DNA of 64,000 nt from Pyrrhoderma lamaoense. Lineage: Eukaryota > Basidiomycota > Agaricomycetes > Hymenochaetales > Hymenochaetaceae. The stretch is from contig NBAZ01000005.1 of the NCBI GenBank assembly GCA_002794735.1, positions 1,302,001 through 1,366,000 on the forward strand, given 5' to 3'. A model generated the notes under the pieces. That model had not been told where the DNA came from, ran no database searches, and was given only the letters and a program-made list of their open reading frames with translations. Position numbers and translations under genes: made by a program. Shown piece after piece: positions 1 through 10,817 of the stretch. Numbering within the stretch: the stretch's first letter is position 1; each line of letters starts with the position of its first letter.

Positions 1-1657
1 TACTTGACCATAAGGACTTCAAGATAGCAGCATATAGTTCTATCTTGTATGCTTGTAGTAGTACTCTAAAAGTTCGTATTGTTTTCCTATACGCGGACGT
101 TTTTGGCCTAGAGTGAGGTGAACGCGGATCGTTGCTATAGCTGTAAAAGTAGAATGATGAGCTGTGTATAACAGAGGAAAAGTATGCAAAAAACAAACCT
201 ATGGCAACTGACAGAGCAATCTGTGCGCTTTAGGGTACCGCTATCACTGACAACCCTGGAGGATCAGTGCATAACCCAAAAGAGTCATAATAACTCTATT
301 GTACATGTACACATTTATAGGATCATCCCTATTATAAGAGCTGATCCTACAGAATAAACATGAATCCATCATCACAGTAAGGCACTCTGTCGGATTCACA
401 GTTTTTAACAGTTCCCTTCATTTTTTTCGCACACAGAGGCAGATCCTTAGTAGAGTTTGGGCCAGCTTCTGACACAATTATCGCAGTTAACAGTGATATT
501 GTATACGTTATAATCTCGATGTATGACCACTGTACGCTGTTCGCTCAAGGACGCCTGTATATTAATATTCACAAATGCAAATAAGAGCCCCCGACGAGTG
601 TGTAATTAATATAGAGATTTGAAGGGTTTACATGCAGACAGAGCTCGAGCATCTTGCTCTGGTAAAATTAAGCACACTGTCCGACATGTTCCAGGTTCTT
701 GGTGGGGGACATTGATAATTGTGATCCACAACATAGCAGCCTCCTTCAGATATTAACAGATATATCCTCTATCGGGACAATAGTATCATCTCCCATATGA
801 TGGCGGAACATCCTCGCCTGGTACATATCGAAATAGATAACCGTTACTACAGCAGAATCGCCTGGTGCATATTCCTGAGGTGAATTTTTGAGTAGAGTTA
901 TCACTGCAGTCGTCGATAGGATTGCAAGTGCCTCACTCCAGCACAGAACCACCGGAAATTGACTTGAACGATACAAACAGAAAAGGCACTATAAGCTTGC
1001 ACGAGCGAATCGTCAGGCTTTGAAGAAGACAAAAGGTTCTATTTCAATTAAGAAAATGCCTAAGCTCTTGTTTTTCAATCATCAGCCATCGACATCAGTC
1101 CCCTTCTATGTCAGCCCCATTTTATGATCATTTCTGCACAGCGCATCCAAAAATTTCCGTTGAATGAAGTATAGCAACCTTCCTAGATGTTTTTACGGTG
1201 AACTTTTGAGATTGATGTCATTGTGATACTCTAAACATACAACTTGAACTTTACTATCGAAAAGTTTATTATGATATATTTATAGGATTGTACGTGTATA
1301 ACCATAATGATAGTTGTGACGCCTCGTCACAATCTAATGGAAGCAGATAACATTGAACATATCATTCTATGTCCATCCATCATGTACTGATCAAAGGTTG
1401 AGTTGAATGATTGCGTTAGGTAAAGTAGAGTTCTGAAGATAGTGAATGTCATTGAACACTGAAACAAGTCTCTAAGTTACGTCATATCAAAATATAAACT
1501 GCATATACCCAATATATACTTGTTTTCCATACTATTGGTGACTCGCTGTGGTGGCTGGTACACCAGAGCTGGCCCTCTTCTTCTTCTTTCATCATACGTC
1601 GTAATACATATTCGGAGAAAAATCAAGTCATTCAACTCCACAAAGAGAAGCTCAGAT
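1..1657. other. Intergenic, no supported gene
   Basis: AT-rich sequence with only short open frames. The longest, on the minus strand at 746-976, begins at a non-conserved position and shows no family motif. No tRNA boxes, tandem repeats or transposon motifs were seen. The last 140 bases are open in the frame of the next gene but read like non-coding sequence. Confidence 0.5.
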
Positions 1658-2788
1658 ATGTCAGTTCTCCAGTGGAATAAGAGTGCACCTTTCGCCATGG
1701 TCAGACCTCGGTCTTTTTCAAATCCTGGAGTATTGAACTTGCAAAAAGGTGTAGTGTCTCAAACAGGCGTTCAATACAAAAGTGGATCCTATGCTCCTCT
1801 TTCCGTGACCGGTCTCCCGGATCGTCATGGAGCTCGTAGCCGCAACAGGATCGCATCGTTCCCAATCGCTTATAAGAGACGTAAGGAGAAAGCTATTGAA
1901 CGTGGACAAATTCACGGTAAGTTTCCTTTACTCAATGCTTCATGGAGACTTAAGCTCACCTCGTGGTACTCGTTTTCCCGTACTGTCATTCTAGTAAATC
2001 ACCGTTCAAGCAACTTCTTAGCATTTCCATCATCATCCACTAGCGAATACTCCGTTACTCTTCTCGTGACACCTTGCAACTCTGACACTGAACTACTTCT
2101 TGTGCTATCCAAAATTCCTTATTCATCTCTTATCCACTTGATGAGGACAATGCCCAAAGTACCCCAAGCTCCAATTTTCTCACGAAGCTCAGCACCGAAG
2201 AGGCTCCCAATGCCTTCCCCGACTCCGGGGATTTATGCACCAAAAGCAAAAACACCTCTTACACCACAAATTTTCTTTTCGTCGTCGACGGAATCAGACT
2301 CAGATGATGGAAAACTAACTTCATTACACGATCCGACAGTAACTGCAGTGCTCGACCCTCATCGCCGTTCACCGCCTCCAGAGAGTCGACCCAGACTGCG
2401 CAATACTTGCACTACTGAAGACGAGTATGTTTTGAAGGTGTCTCTTCCTGGGTACAGTCCGGAAATGGTCACAGTAACTTCTCGGAAGGATAACAGTCTC
2501 GCCGTTGTAGCAGATCTTTGGCATGCAGAAGCAGATTGTACGTCATTTTGATCCAGTTAGCATCAATGTTGAACAAATTTACTTACTATCCTTATTTGCT
2601 TCGGCGAAATTTCTCTTTCTCTCTCTCTCTTTTCTGATTCAGCCCACCTTGAATGGCTTGTTTTTTTCCCCGCCAAAGATGCATACGTATTGCATACGCG
2701 TGCTCGATTTGAAAATGATGGGACGCTAGTGATCCACGTTCCGCGACGGAACTTGAACTTCTTCCGCTTCTGTGGCCGCCTCCGTTAA
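1658..2788 (+). CDS. Hsp20-like (alpha-crystallin fold) protein
   Basis: The model joins 1658-2537 to 2643-2788 across an intron at 2538-2642 (GTACGT to a pyrimidine-rich TTCAG), giving about 341 residues. The first two-thirds is basic and Ser/Pro-rich and looks disordered. It is followed by a short acidic Ser/Asp stretch and then the alpha-crystallin-like core, with EDEYVLKVSLPGYSPEM, the segment LAVVADLWHAEAD, and after the intron RARFENDGTLVIHVPRR. That final strand pattern is typical of Hsp20 folds. A chaperone-like or scaffold role is inferred from the fold only, because long N-terminal tails are unusual in canonical small heat-shock proteins. The start was put at the ATG at 1658 because the upstream 46 codons look non-coding. 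A possible extra intron at 1917-1994 is 78 nt, frame-neutral and stop-free, so the protein may be 26 residues shorter. Confidence 0.65.
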
Positions 2789-3589
2789 TGCTTCGATCTC
2801 CAAATCAGAAACGTTACTATTTTAATATATTTTCACGCCTCCTTATGACATGATTCTGATTTTTCTTTTCTTAAGTGTTGGGCTTCTTCTGTTGCGGATC
2901 TGTTGTATTATCCTTATGTTTGCATCTTACCTCATTTAGAATGGACTCTCCTCTTGCATCCTACCTCCATTTATATTATAACCACATTAGTGTTGTTGTA
3001 CACGAGGCTTTTGAAAGGCCTATAATGACTTTCGGATCTTTGCTCTTCCCATGTATTTTATATGTTAACGTAACCAGATGTGTGAATGTGAATACTCTTA
3101 ATTCAAATTTAACTTAAAATTTAAAGTGAAAAACCTTAAGCTTTAAAGTTCTGTGAAATAAGACGACGTATCAGTCTGAAGTACCGTAATAATTATTATG
3201 AGCGTTTTTTACACCATAAGTTTTGAGCACGATCTCTAAGTCATATTATATGAATATAATGCGTATTCAGCCATTTGATATTCTCAAACTTAGAGAACTG
3301 TAAGGAAATAAATCCTACTTACAGACTAGTACTGGGATGTGTAGATTTCATCCTTATAAAGAGAGCTGATCGGATCGACATAAATGCCTATCGTTATTCT
3401 ATTTTTGTATGTATAATAAATTTACAGTAGATGATCATGATGATAACCTTCGAACAAAGTAATCAAGAAACCACTTACAGCTATCGATTACTAATACAAT
3501 TCTAACAGAGAAGCTCGGTGTTTGTTTTAACCTAATGTCAACATTTACGTTTCTAACCACAATCTCCCAGTACATGCATTCAAGCATAT
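2789..3589. other. Intergenic spacer between two plus-strand genes
   Basis: AT-rich, holding the presumed 3' end of the Hsp20-like gene and the promoter of the F-box/ankyrin gene. The open frame at 2875-3117 has no recognisable motif and is not called. Confidence 0.5.
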
Positions 3590-4687
3590 ATGACTACGTT
3601 CTCGTCTTTAGAATGTCTACCTGCAGAGCTCCTTTATGAGATACATCTATTTTGCACCAGTGATGCCCTTCCTATCTCCAGTAAAACACTTTATGCCGTA
3701 TTTCACAATGCTAGCACGCTACATCGATGTAACTACATCTTTCAACGGTATATTGACCGTACTGTACCTCAACTATCGGAATCGAGGGAGGAATGCACGC
3801 GAAGAGTATGTAGGGGCATTTTCGGGCTGATAACATATACATTACTTTACCCACTCAGCGACCAACGTGGTGTTATTGAAGGTGTCCTACATCTTTCCCA
3901 GGCTATTCCTTCATTATCACAGTGTTTCCCTATCCCTACGAAAGAAGATGAACGGATTATCAAGGGACACACGAATAGTGTAGAATTACAGCATACATGC
4001 AGTTCCAGTAAGGCGGGTTGTGCTTTACTTCCTAAACGACTTTTCAGGGACCTCACTCCTCATAAGGACTCAAATGGACATACAACACATGATAGACCAT
4101 TACCCTTTCTTTCTTATTTATACAAGATCACACTGCCAACTCAAAATAACTCACCCCAGGGGGACCCGGCGCGCATACGTATAAGTGTCAATGCTCACGA
4201 AGGATACGCTCTTGTACATGCTGTGCATGCAAACCATCGACCCCTTATCCGTTTCCTGCTCCGTGCAGGAGCTAACCCGAACTATAAACAATTTCTCGCT
4301 ATACGCATCGCAATTCGAAGGAAAGACCTCGAGTTGGTACAGACATTGATTGAACGGGACGAAACAGATGTGAGTGAAGACGAGGATAACTCCGAGGAGA
4401 ACAATGGACCAGTTACACCATTCAGCGAGAAACGGTTTACAAACACCGAAGGACCACCTGGCCAAGAATTATCGCCTATACCACGTAAAATGACGCCTGG
4501 AAAAAAGAAACTAGCGTCTGGTACAAAACGTCGGAGACTAGAAGATAGAGTACAAATATCGCCTGATCTATTAAAGCTCGCGGTTCATGTTGATGCTCGA
4601 GATATCGTACAGTACTTCATGGACAAGGGTGCACGACCTAATATAAACATTCTCTCGCGAATGCGTGGTGGAGGACTATTTTATTAG
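3590..4687 (+). CDS. F-box and ankyrin-repeat protein
   Basis: Single-exon frame of 365 residues. The first 35 residues, containing LPAELLYEIHLFCTSDALP, match the shape of an F-box, the motif that binds Skp1 in SCF ubiquitin ligases. Residues about 200-260 read as ankyrin repeats, with the hallmark IRFLLRAGANPNYKQ followed by AIRRKDLELVQTLIER. A further degenerate repeat lies near the C-terminus (AVHVDARDIVQYFMDKGARPN). Between them is an acidic stretch and a basic Lys/Arg-rich patch (residues about 300-325) that could be a nuclear localisation signal. Substrate-receptor function is inferred from the domain pairing, and the substrate is unknown. It ends tail-to-tail with the Cwc2 gene, with about 115 bp between stop codons, so the 3' UTRs may overlap. 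Confidence 0.7.
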   Translation: MTTFSSLECLPAELLYEIHLFCTSDALPISSKTLYAVFHNASTLHRCNYIFQRYIDRTVPQLSESREECTRRVCRGIFGLITYTLLYPLSDQRGVIEGVLHLSQAIPSLSQCFPIPTKEDERIIKGHTNSVELQHTCSSSKAGCALLPKRLFRDLTPHKDSNGHTTHDRPLPFLSYLYKITLPTQNNSPQGDPARIRISVNAHEGYALVHAVHANHRPLIRFLLRAGANPNYKQFLAIRIAIRRKDLELVQTLIERDETDVSEDEDNSEENNGPVTPFSEKRFTNTEGPPGQELSPIPRKMTPGKKKLASGTKRRRLEDRVQISPDLLKLAVHVDARDIVQYFMDKGARPNINILSRMRGGGLFY

Positions 4688-4802
4688 TGTTCTAAGGATG
4701 TATCCTTACATGTATCACCTTGATTCTTCATGTAAAGCAATGACAATATACACATACAATGGTTACAATAGAAATGCCGGTAAGTCTGATATAAGGTATA
4801 GA

Positions 4803-6109
4803 CTAGTCTTCATCACTTCCATAGTCTAGCGAAAGACCAGTGGATAATGGTTTTGGTGCTGAAGTCTGCTTTACGACATGATCATTTTCATGTCGCTTCC
4901 TAATCTCTGCAAAATACTTCAATCCTTCCATTGTATCTGCACTTAACAATCCAAGGGGTTTAGAGGCAGGAGGTTCATCAAGACGTCTTCGTTTAGCCGT
5001 GCGTTGTGCTTCATCATCTTCATCTGAAGCACCCGAAGCTTCGGCCAACGCCTCAAGCTCCCTTCGTTGAGCCCTCTCCTCTTCACCCTCTTCGTCCTCG
5101 TCATCCAATTCTACACCTTCCTCTAACGCCCTAACGGCCCTCATTGCGTCAACAATTCTAGGATCCATTCTTTCTTGTATCGCTTTTCTTCCCAACTCTT
5201 CTAGTCGCGCTTGTTCTTGGACTTTAGATGTAGGGTTTGGGTCCTCTGTGGCCCACCGAACGTTGAGAATCTCGTCGTTGTCAAGCGATTGGCAGGCCAT
5301 TGCTTCTTTAGCAAACTGTGCATTTAGTTCAGAAACATAGGTTACAAAGGCGACTGAGCGGTATTGTAATACTCGAACTAGAAACGAATACTATTAGCTG
5401 ATATGTTTGAGTACCAAAGACAGTGAGAACAACACACTCTTTTCGATCTCACCCCACTCCTTGAAGTGTCGAATGACTATTTCCTCTGTCTCCGGCCCTG
5501 GTCCCGTTTCCTTTATTCTCCCTACGTATAGTGTCCGGTTTTGTCTTGAGAACGAGCCTACACCACCCATGTCGTCTCTGTAGTCCACAAACTTTTCTCG
5601 GGCAAAGCAGTCCTTTGAGGTGTCGGGTAACGCCCACGAAGCATCAGGTAGCATATGAAGATATTCACATTCCCATCCATAAGGACAACACCCACGTGCA
5701 AAGAACAAGCAACAATATTTTATACCTGTCGTGTTTGCACGAGTAAGGCCCTGGTCTCGTTTGATGTTACATCGAGTTTGTGATTTCACTTTACTAATTT
5801 AGTTGTTAGCAAAAATCCACGAGATGATTGAACATGGCGTACTTTGAGTAGCTATCTTCCCTGTCTCCGCCAGCCCATTTATTATACCAAATATCTGTAT
5901 GGTAATATTAATATCAATTTCAAAAAAATATACATATCGTGTTACGAACTATATTCTTTTCCAGTTTGGACGGCTTCCTTTTTTTCTACTTCTCCAGGTT
6001 TAACTTGTTTTCTAGCTGGCTTTAATTTTTTTGGTGGCTTTATTGTTGTAAGAGGTTTGACTGTCAATGCGGATGAGGCTACGCTAGTTTCTACTGTACT
6101 AGAGCTCAT
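4803..6109 (-). CDS. CWC2: Pre-mRNA splicing factor Cwc2 (CCCH zinc finger + RRM)
   Basis: Four exons (6109-5950, 5894-5843, 5793-5438, 5377-4803) give 380 residues with no frame break. In order: a Lys/Pro-rich N-terminus; the NIWYNKWAGGDREDSYS block; a Torus/CCCH zinc-finger region with GIKYCCLFFARGCCPYGWEC and EYLHMLPD; an RRM with RNP-like strands RTLYVGRI and SVAFVTYV, ending NAQFAKEAMACQSLD and LNVRWATEDPNP; and an acidic C-terminal tail. In yeast and other fungi this family belongs to the Prp19-associated complex and contacts U6 snRNA and the pre-mRNA in the activated spliceosome. The start ATG (6109) fits the known short N-terminus. The first intron uses an unusual GTTCGT donor but is the only join that restores the conserved block. 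A CACGTG palindrome lies 63 bp upstream. Confidence 0.93.
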
Positions 6110-7001
6110 TGTATTTGTGATAGGTATACTGAAAGCGTTGAGCGAGCGCGGTGGATAATGTGAGTACTCAGCACGTGATCCCAAAGAACTCAATACCGGA
6201 GATTCCCGAATAGTATATTCAATGTGCTTGTAAAACGCATAATCATTAAACCATAGTGTCATAGGTAATTTTGGCCTAATCTATGCACACCTATTAGTAT
6301 ATACGAGCGTCCATTGAAACGTTTTATAGATTCTTCAAAGTAAAACAATAACTGAACACCAGTTTCTCATCCTCTCCTTTTACTTTTTTAGATTATAATC
6401 ACCCTTAAAAGCTCTAATTAATTGTTTCTCGTTTCCACCAAGGCGTGTTGGGATAACGCATTTTAGTGTTAATCTTAAATTTCTCCTCGCTTTCGCTATT
6501 ATAATTATATATTGTCTTATGTTTTGGTTGCTGTTTTTAGACCAAGCAATCTGCTATCATTCAGAAATAGATACTAAGTCCATACACGTAAATATACAAT
6601 TCAATGTATTGTAGCTTAATTGTATCAAAGCGCAGATAAGTATATTCACCCCTTACTTTTCTACCTGAGTGCCCTGTAAGCCCCTCTTTATCCCAGAAAC
6701 TTCTGTGCTTTAAGCGAAACATTATGTTCCTCCGCTTGTGCTTATATGGAAGTATCGCACTTACAGTGTATAAGTTACTACTTAAACGAGTGGAGGGATT
6801 GTTCCACTATATCCTATATGGGCATTGAAGTTTTCTTACCTCCGAAACTTACCCAGAAGTCGGTGTATGATGGGACGAAAGAATGGCGATCGAGTCTCGA
6901 AAGAAAACCTAAATCCGACTATATAATCTCGGCATTTATTCATAAGGATTGACGTACACAAAGAAACTCTTCAAGATTTTAAACTCAAGCCCCGCTGTAT
7001 T
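6110..7001. other. Divergent intergenic region between Cwc2 and methyltransferase
   Basis: Head-to-head promoter region, AT-rich, about 0.9 kb. It contains the CACGTG at 6172. The open frame at 6746-6952 shows no motif. No RNA gene was recognised. Confidence 0.5.
6172..6177. promoter_or_regulatory. CACGTG palindrome upstream of Cwc2
   Basis: A perfect E-box-type CACGTG, 63-68 bp before the Cwc2 start codon. Fungal bHLH factors such as Cbf1-type proteins bind this core. The same hexamer lies about 100 bp upstream of the CHY zinc-finger gene. Function is inferred from sequence and position only. Confidence 0.3.
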
Positions 7002-7955
7002 ATGAATACCTCCCTTCATCCGACGTTAGATCGTTACACACTTTCGAGAAATAGTGATGAACAAGAAAGGTTACCTACATTTGCCTAGATATCTATCATA
7101 AGCTATGGTTAAAAGCTCACTTCTACAGACTAAATAAACAACATGAGTATATTACTGAAACCGTTTTTGATGGACGGCTCATCTACAAGAACATCAAACT
7201 TGAACGTGGAATGAAAGTATTAGACTCAGCGACTGGCACCGGTAAGGTCAGAAATATCGAAATCGTGCAAACATATTCAGTTTAATTTTAGGCTGTTGGA
7301 TCCTCGATCTTTCTAAGGAAGTCGACAAATCAGTCACTCTCATAGGAGCGGACATTTCATCTGCTATGTTCCCCATTTCATACCCTAGTAATGTCCAATT
7401 CGCTGAGACATCAGTAACGAACATGCCCAAGGAATGGACAGGAGCATTTGATTTTATCAGCCAGCGATTCCTGACTGCAGCACTCACTAAATCACAGTGG
7501 ATCAACTCGTTGAAAGAGCTGTATAGGGTTCTAAAGCCAGGAGGAATGATCCAGTTTGTCGAATTGCATTCGTTCAATCCATTCGGTGAAGGACTACGTA
7601 AAACAAAGGAAGCATGGAAGGTGTTCTTAGACCTACTAGATAAACAAGGCCATTTGAAAGACTGTGGTGAGCGCGTTTTGGACTTTGCGCAAAATGCTGG
7701 ATTCGAGAATATAGAGGAAAACGTACTACGTGCTCCAATTGGTAGAAAATGGGGAAGGCGGGTGAGGCGGGTGCTGAAAATATGTATCGAGCGCTTCAAG
7801 GACTTGAAGCAGCCATCGCTGTAGGAAGAGTTGGAAATTATGGATCGCAGAGTGAGTTCCATTCCGTATTACAATCTGCTAGGAAGGAATGGGAGGATTG
7901 TGAAGGGCTATTTCTTTCTATTACTGTTGTTACTGCTAAAAAGCCCATGTATTGA
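7002..7955 (+). CDS. Class I SAM-dependent methyltransferase, frame broken
   Basis: Exons 7002-7069, 7129-7241 and 7292 onward. The N-terminal part EQERLNKQHEYITETVFDG, the SAM-binding motif I (MKVLDSATGTG continuing as CWILDLS) and LIGADISSAM mark a small-molecule methyltransferase of a type common in mushrooms. The later strand VLKPGGMIQFVELHS is the usual motif after the catalytic region. The substrate cannot be told. Near 7751-7758 the frame slips: the downstream C-terminus (AENMYRALQGLEAAIAVGR to KKPMY, stop at 7955) is in another frame, and one base is missing next to a GGGG/GG context. Read literally, the protein stops at 7824 after about 27 unrelated residues. With one base restored it would be about 281 residues, normal for the family. 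A recent pseudogene or a consensus error are the two explanations. Confidence 0.75.
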
Positions 7956-8481
7956 TAGAAATGATGTTTTGACTAATGTAGATTTGTAACATTATCCTTA
8001 GTTTTTGTTGCCATTATTATGACTATTTAATACCATAAACGCTCGCGGAAGAAATTGTGTTGCTATCATGAATAAAACACCCCTGTATCACTTGAAGTTC
8101 CCTATGAATTCAAGAAGTTGAGCATGATCAGTGAGAGTTCGAATGGGTAAAGCTACATTAGTATCAGGCGCTCTTAGTGCACAAGTCAAATCCATTGTAA
8201 AGTCCTTGCTGCTGTGAAGACAGCATGAATAGCCTACTTTCGGAGACTCAAAAGCTAAGCAGTTGTTTATAGAGTATAAGATTCGAAGATGAGGTGAGTG
8301 GTGTAATTAAATTTCCATTAATTGAAATAATCGAGTCGTGATTTGATCGGCATCCTAGGAAGCCTTCTCTCCAGAGTATGAAGTCAGCAGGTCCACTAGT
8401 TCCGGTCGGTGACCGGACTCTCGTCTTCCCCACATCCTGTGTCTGAGCCCCGCATTCCTATGCAGTAGTCTGCCACTTCGA
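7956..8481. other. Intergenic spacer, methyltransferase to carrier gene
   Basis: About 0.5 kb of AT-rich sequence between two plus-strand genes. No further gene or RNA signal was recognised. Confidence 0.5.
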
Positions 8482-9915
8482 ATGACTGTCAATGCCTCAG
8501 TGAACATAAAAGCAAAGAACAAGGATACAGGCTACTTAATACGCTCCGGTTTGGCAGGCGGTGTTGCAGGATGTGTCGTAAGTGACAAACTGTATCAATA
8601 ACGTTCATCATAACTCACCTGCTTTCTGGTCTGTTCTCGTGGAAAACATGTTCTTATCGTCATAGGCAAAGACGGTTGTTGCGCCCTTAGATAGGGTCAA
8701 AATACTCTTCCAGACGTCAAATCCAGACTTTCAGAAGTATACGGGTTAGTTTCCGAACGTATTAATTTCATTCTCATCCTGACTTCATTAAAGGTTCTTG
8801 GAGTGGTGCATATCGTGCGGGACTAGATATATACAGATTTTACGGTGCTCGTGGTCTGTTTCAAGGTCATTCTGCAACTCTTCTCCGGATTTTCCCGTAT
8901 GCTGCTATAAAATATATGTTCTATGACCAGATACACCTCGTACGTTACCCACAAGCTTCTCAATTCTTATTCATGTACTAACGCGAGTCTCGAAAATCTG
9001 TTGATGAAGGCCTTAATGCCAACAAAAGAAAGTGAAACTAATCTTAGACGTTTCGCTGCTGGTTCACTCTCAGGTCTGTGTCTTCTTTACATGGATCAGA
9101 AATGCCCCAAAATTCTGACCTCACTTCGCTGTGGTTTTTACTCAACAGGAACCTTGTCTATCTGTTTTGCATATCCTCTCGAACTTATACGTGTTCGATT
9201 AGCTTATGTTACACGTAGTCCAGAAACTAAAGGAAACTCAAATGCACCCGTTTATGGTTCTAACACCAGACTACCGGAATATACAGCTAAACTGGATTCG
9301 AATATACATTTCTCAGAGTCAAAGTTTTCACGGCGAACCTTACGAGATGCTATTTCTGACATTTATCATGAGAGCTCGCATTTCAAGCCCACTACACCTT
9401 TTCTAACTGAACTTCGTTCCTGTTTTTCGGCATCCACTAACGCAGGACCCTTAGCCTCTCCATCGCGTATCCTACGAGCCCATTTATTCTATCATTTTCC
9501 TATATTTTCATTCTATCGTGGATTTACAGTGTCAATAATGGGTATGATCCCATATGCAGGCACTTCATTCCTCACTTGGGGTTACTTGCGGTCAATCCTA
9601 ATTACTGACTCTAATCAGAAGGGCTCAAAACCTACTCCTGTAATGGACCTAGCAATAGGAGCCATAGCAGGATCAGTCTCACAAACCGTCTCTTATCCCT
9701 TTGAAATCATACGTCGTCGTATGCAAGTTGGTGGGATCACGAATGGTGACCCCAGGGCCTGGCTTACATTTGGGGAGACGGTTCGCAAGATCTATGCTAC
9801 TCGAGGGTTGGCTGGTTTCTATGTGGGACTAAGCATTGGTTATGCTAAGGTTATACCAATGACGGCGACAAGTTTCGCTGTATGGCAATGGGGAAAAAGA
9901 TTGTTGGGTGTATAA
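8482..9915 (+). CDS. LEU5: Mitochondrial carrier, LEU5/SLC25A16 type (CoA import)
   Basis: Five exons (8482-8577, 8666-8744, 8794-8939, 9010-9073, 9149-9915) encode 383 residues. Three mitochondrial-carrier repeats are visible, with PX[DE]XX[KR]-type signatures: APLDRVKILFQTSNPDFQKY, YPLELIRVRLAY and YPFEIIRRRMQVGG. The segments GLFQGHSATLLRIFPYAA and GFYVGLSIGYAKVIPM match the Leu5 subfamily closely. That subfamily also has a long linker between repeats 2 and 3, seen here as about 100 Ser/Pro-rich residues. Known members accumulate coenzyme A in the mitochondrial matrix. The protein should sit in the inner membrane with six helices. The intron at 9074-9148 is 75 nt, frame-neutral and stop-free. 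It is called an intron because removal restores GSLSGTLSICFAYPLEL. Confidence 0.9.
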
Positions 9916-10817
9916 ACTCAGTTAGAATAGAATTCAGCATTAGACATCGGATCAAGTTTTCAGTTTTGACGCATTTTTGTACCTTTAATAATACCACAAA
10001 TAGCAAAATTATAAAGGAACCTCAACTCTGGAATAGTTGCAAGACCTGGATGGCTTAACATAGAAGCTTTGGGATGGTTTGGAACAGTTTCGAAGAAAGA
10101 AGACATGCAACACTATCAATTATTCCCGGCTTCTCCATGTTTTTCGATTTTACTTTCTATTGAATTGTCGACCTCAGGCGAAAACTCGTTTTTAAATTAC
10201 TCACTGAGAAACGGTGCTTGATGACAATCTCGGCACAACCTTTTGATACTTAACGCAAATGAATACAAAACTAGACAACACAATATTGATTATAGGGACT
10301 TTAAGAAAGGTGATGGAGTGTGATTTTTCTCTCGCCGAGGATGGGAGATGAATCATGTTTTATACCTCATTTGCTCCCTCGGAAATTGACATTTTTTGCC
10401 TGTCACATTTACATCAGCCTAATCCGGTTGAGGTTTTTTCCAATTTGTCCTGTCGGATAGCTTGTTACGCACGCGCATGAAGCAGAACAAACTCATTCTC
10501 GTTGCATGCCCATTTGAGAAGACCCAAATTTAGATAAGAATTATATGATAACTTCCAACTTCGAAAAGTAAGGGGTACACGTGAAGGCGCGTGTTTGTGG
10601 TGTTTTAATGGTCACGAGTTGATGGTGAGAAAGATTCGTGCTATCCTTAGTGAAGTTATCTCAAGTAAGATGTTAGATAGTATAAATTATAATCATGACG
10701 TTCGTATGCAATGTCTGTTGGTAACAAATATACAGTATAGCTCTTACATATTATATATCCGCTTGCAAAAGAGCGATTGCTAAAGAATCAATGTTCGGTT
10801 CACATCAGATCAACGGT
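9916..10817. other. Convergent intergenic region
   Basis: About 0.9 kb between the 3' end of the carrier gene and the 3' end of the Tma46-like gene. AT-rich. The frame at 10595-10783 has no motif. A CACGTG occurs at 10578-10583 but is not near a start codon. Confidence 0.5.

Noticed and set aside
746..976. Minus-strand frame of 76 residues at the left end
   Set aside because: Too short and without recognisable sequence; it could be an exon but nothing supports it.
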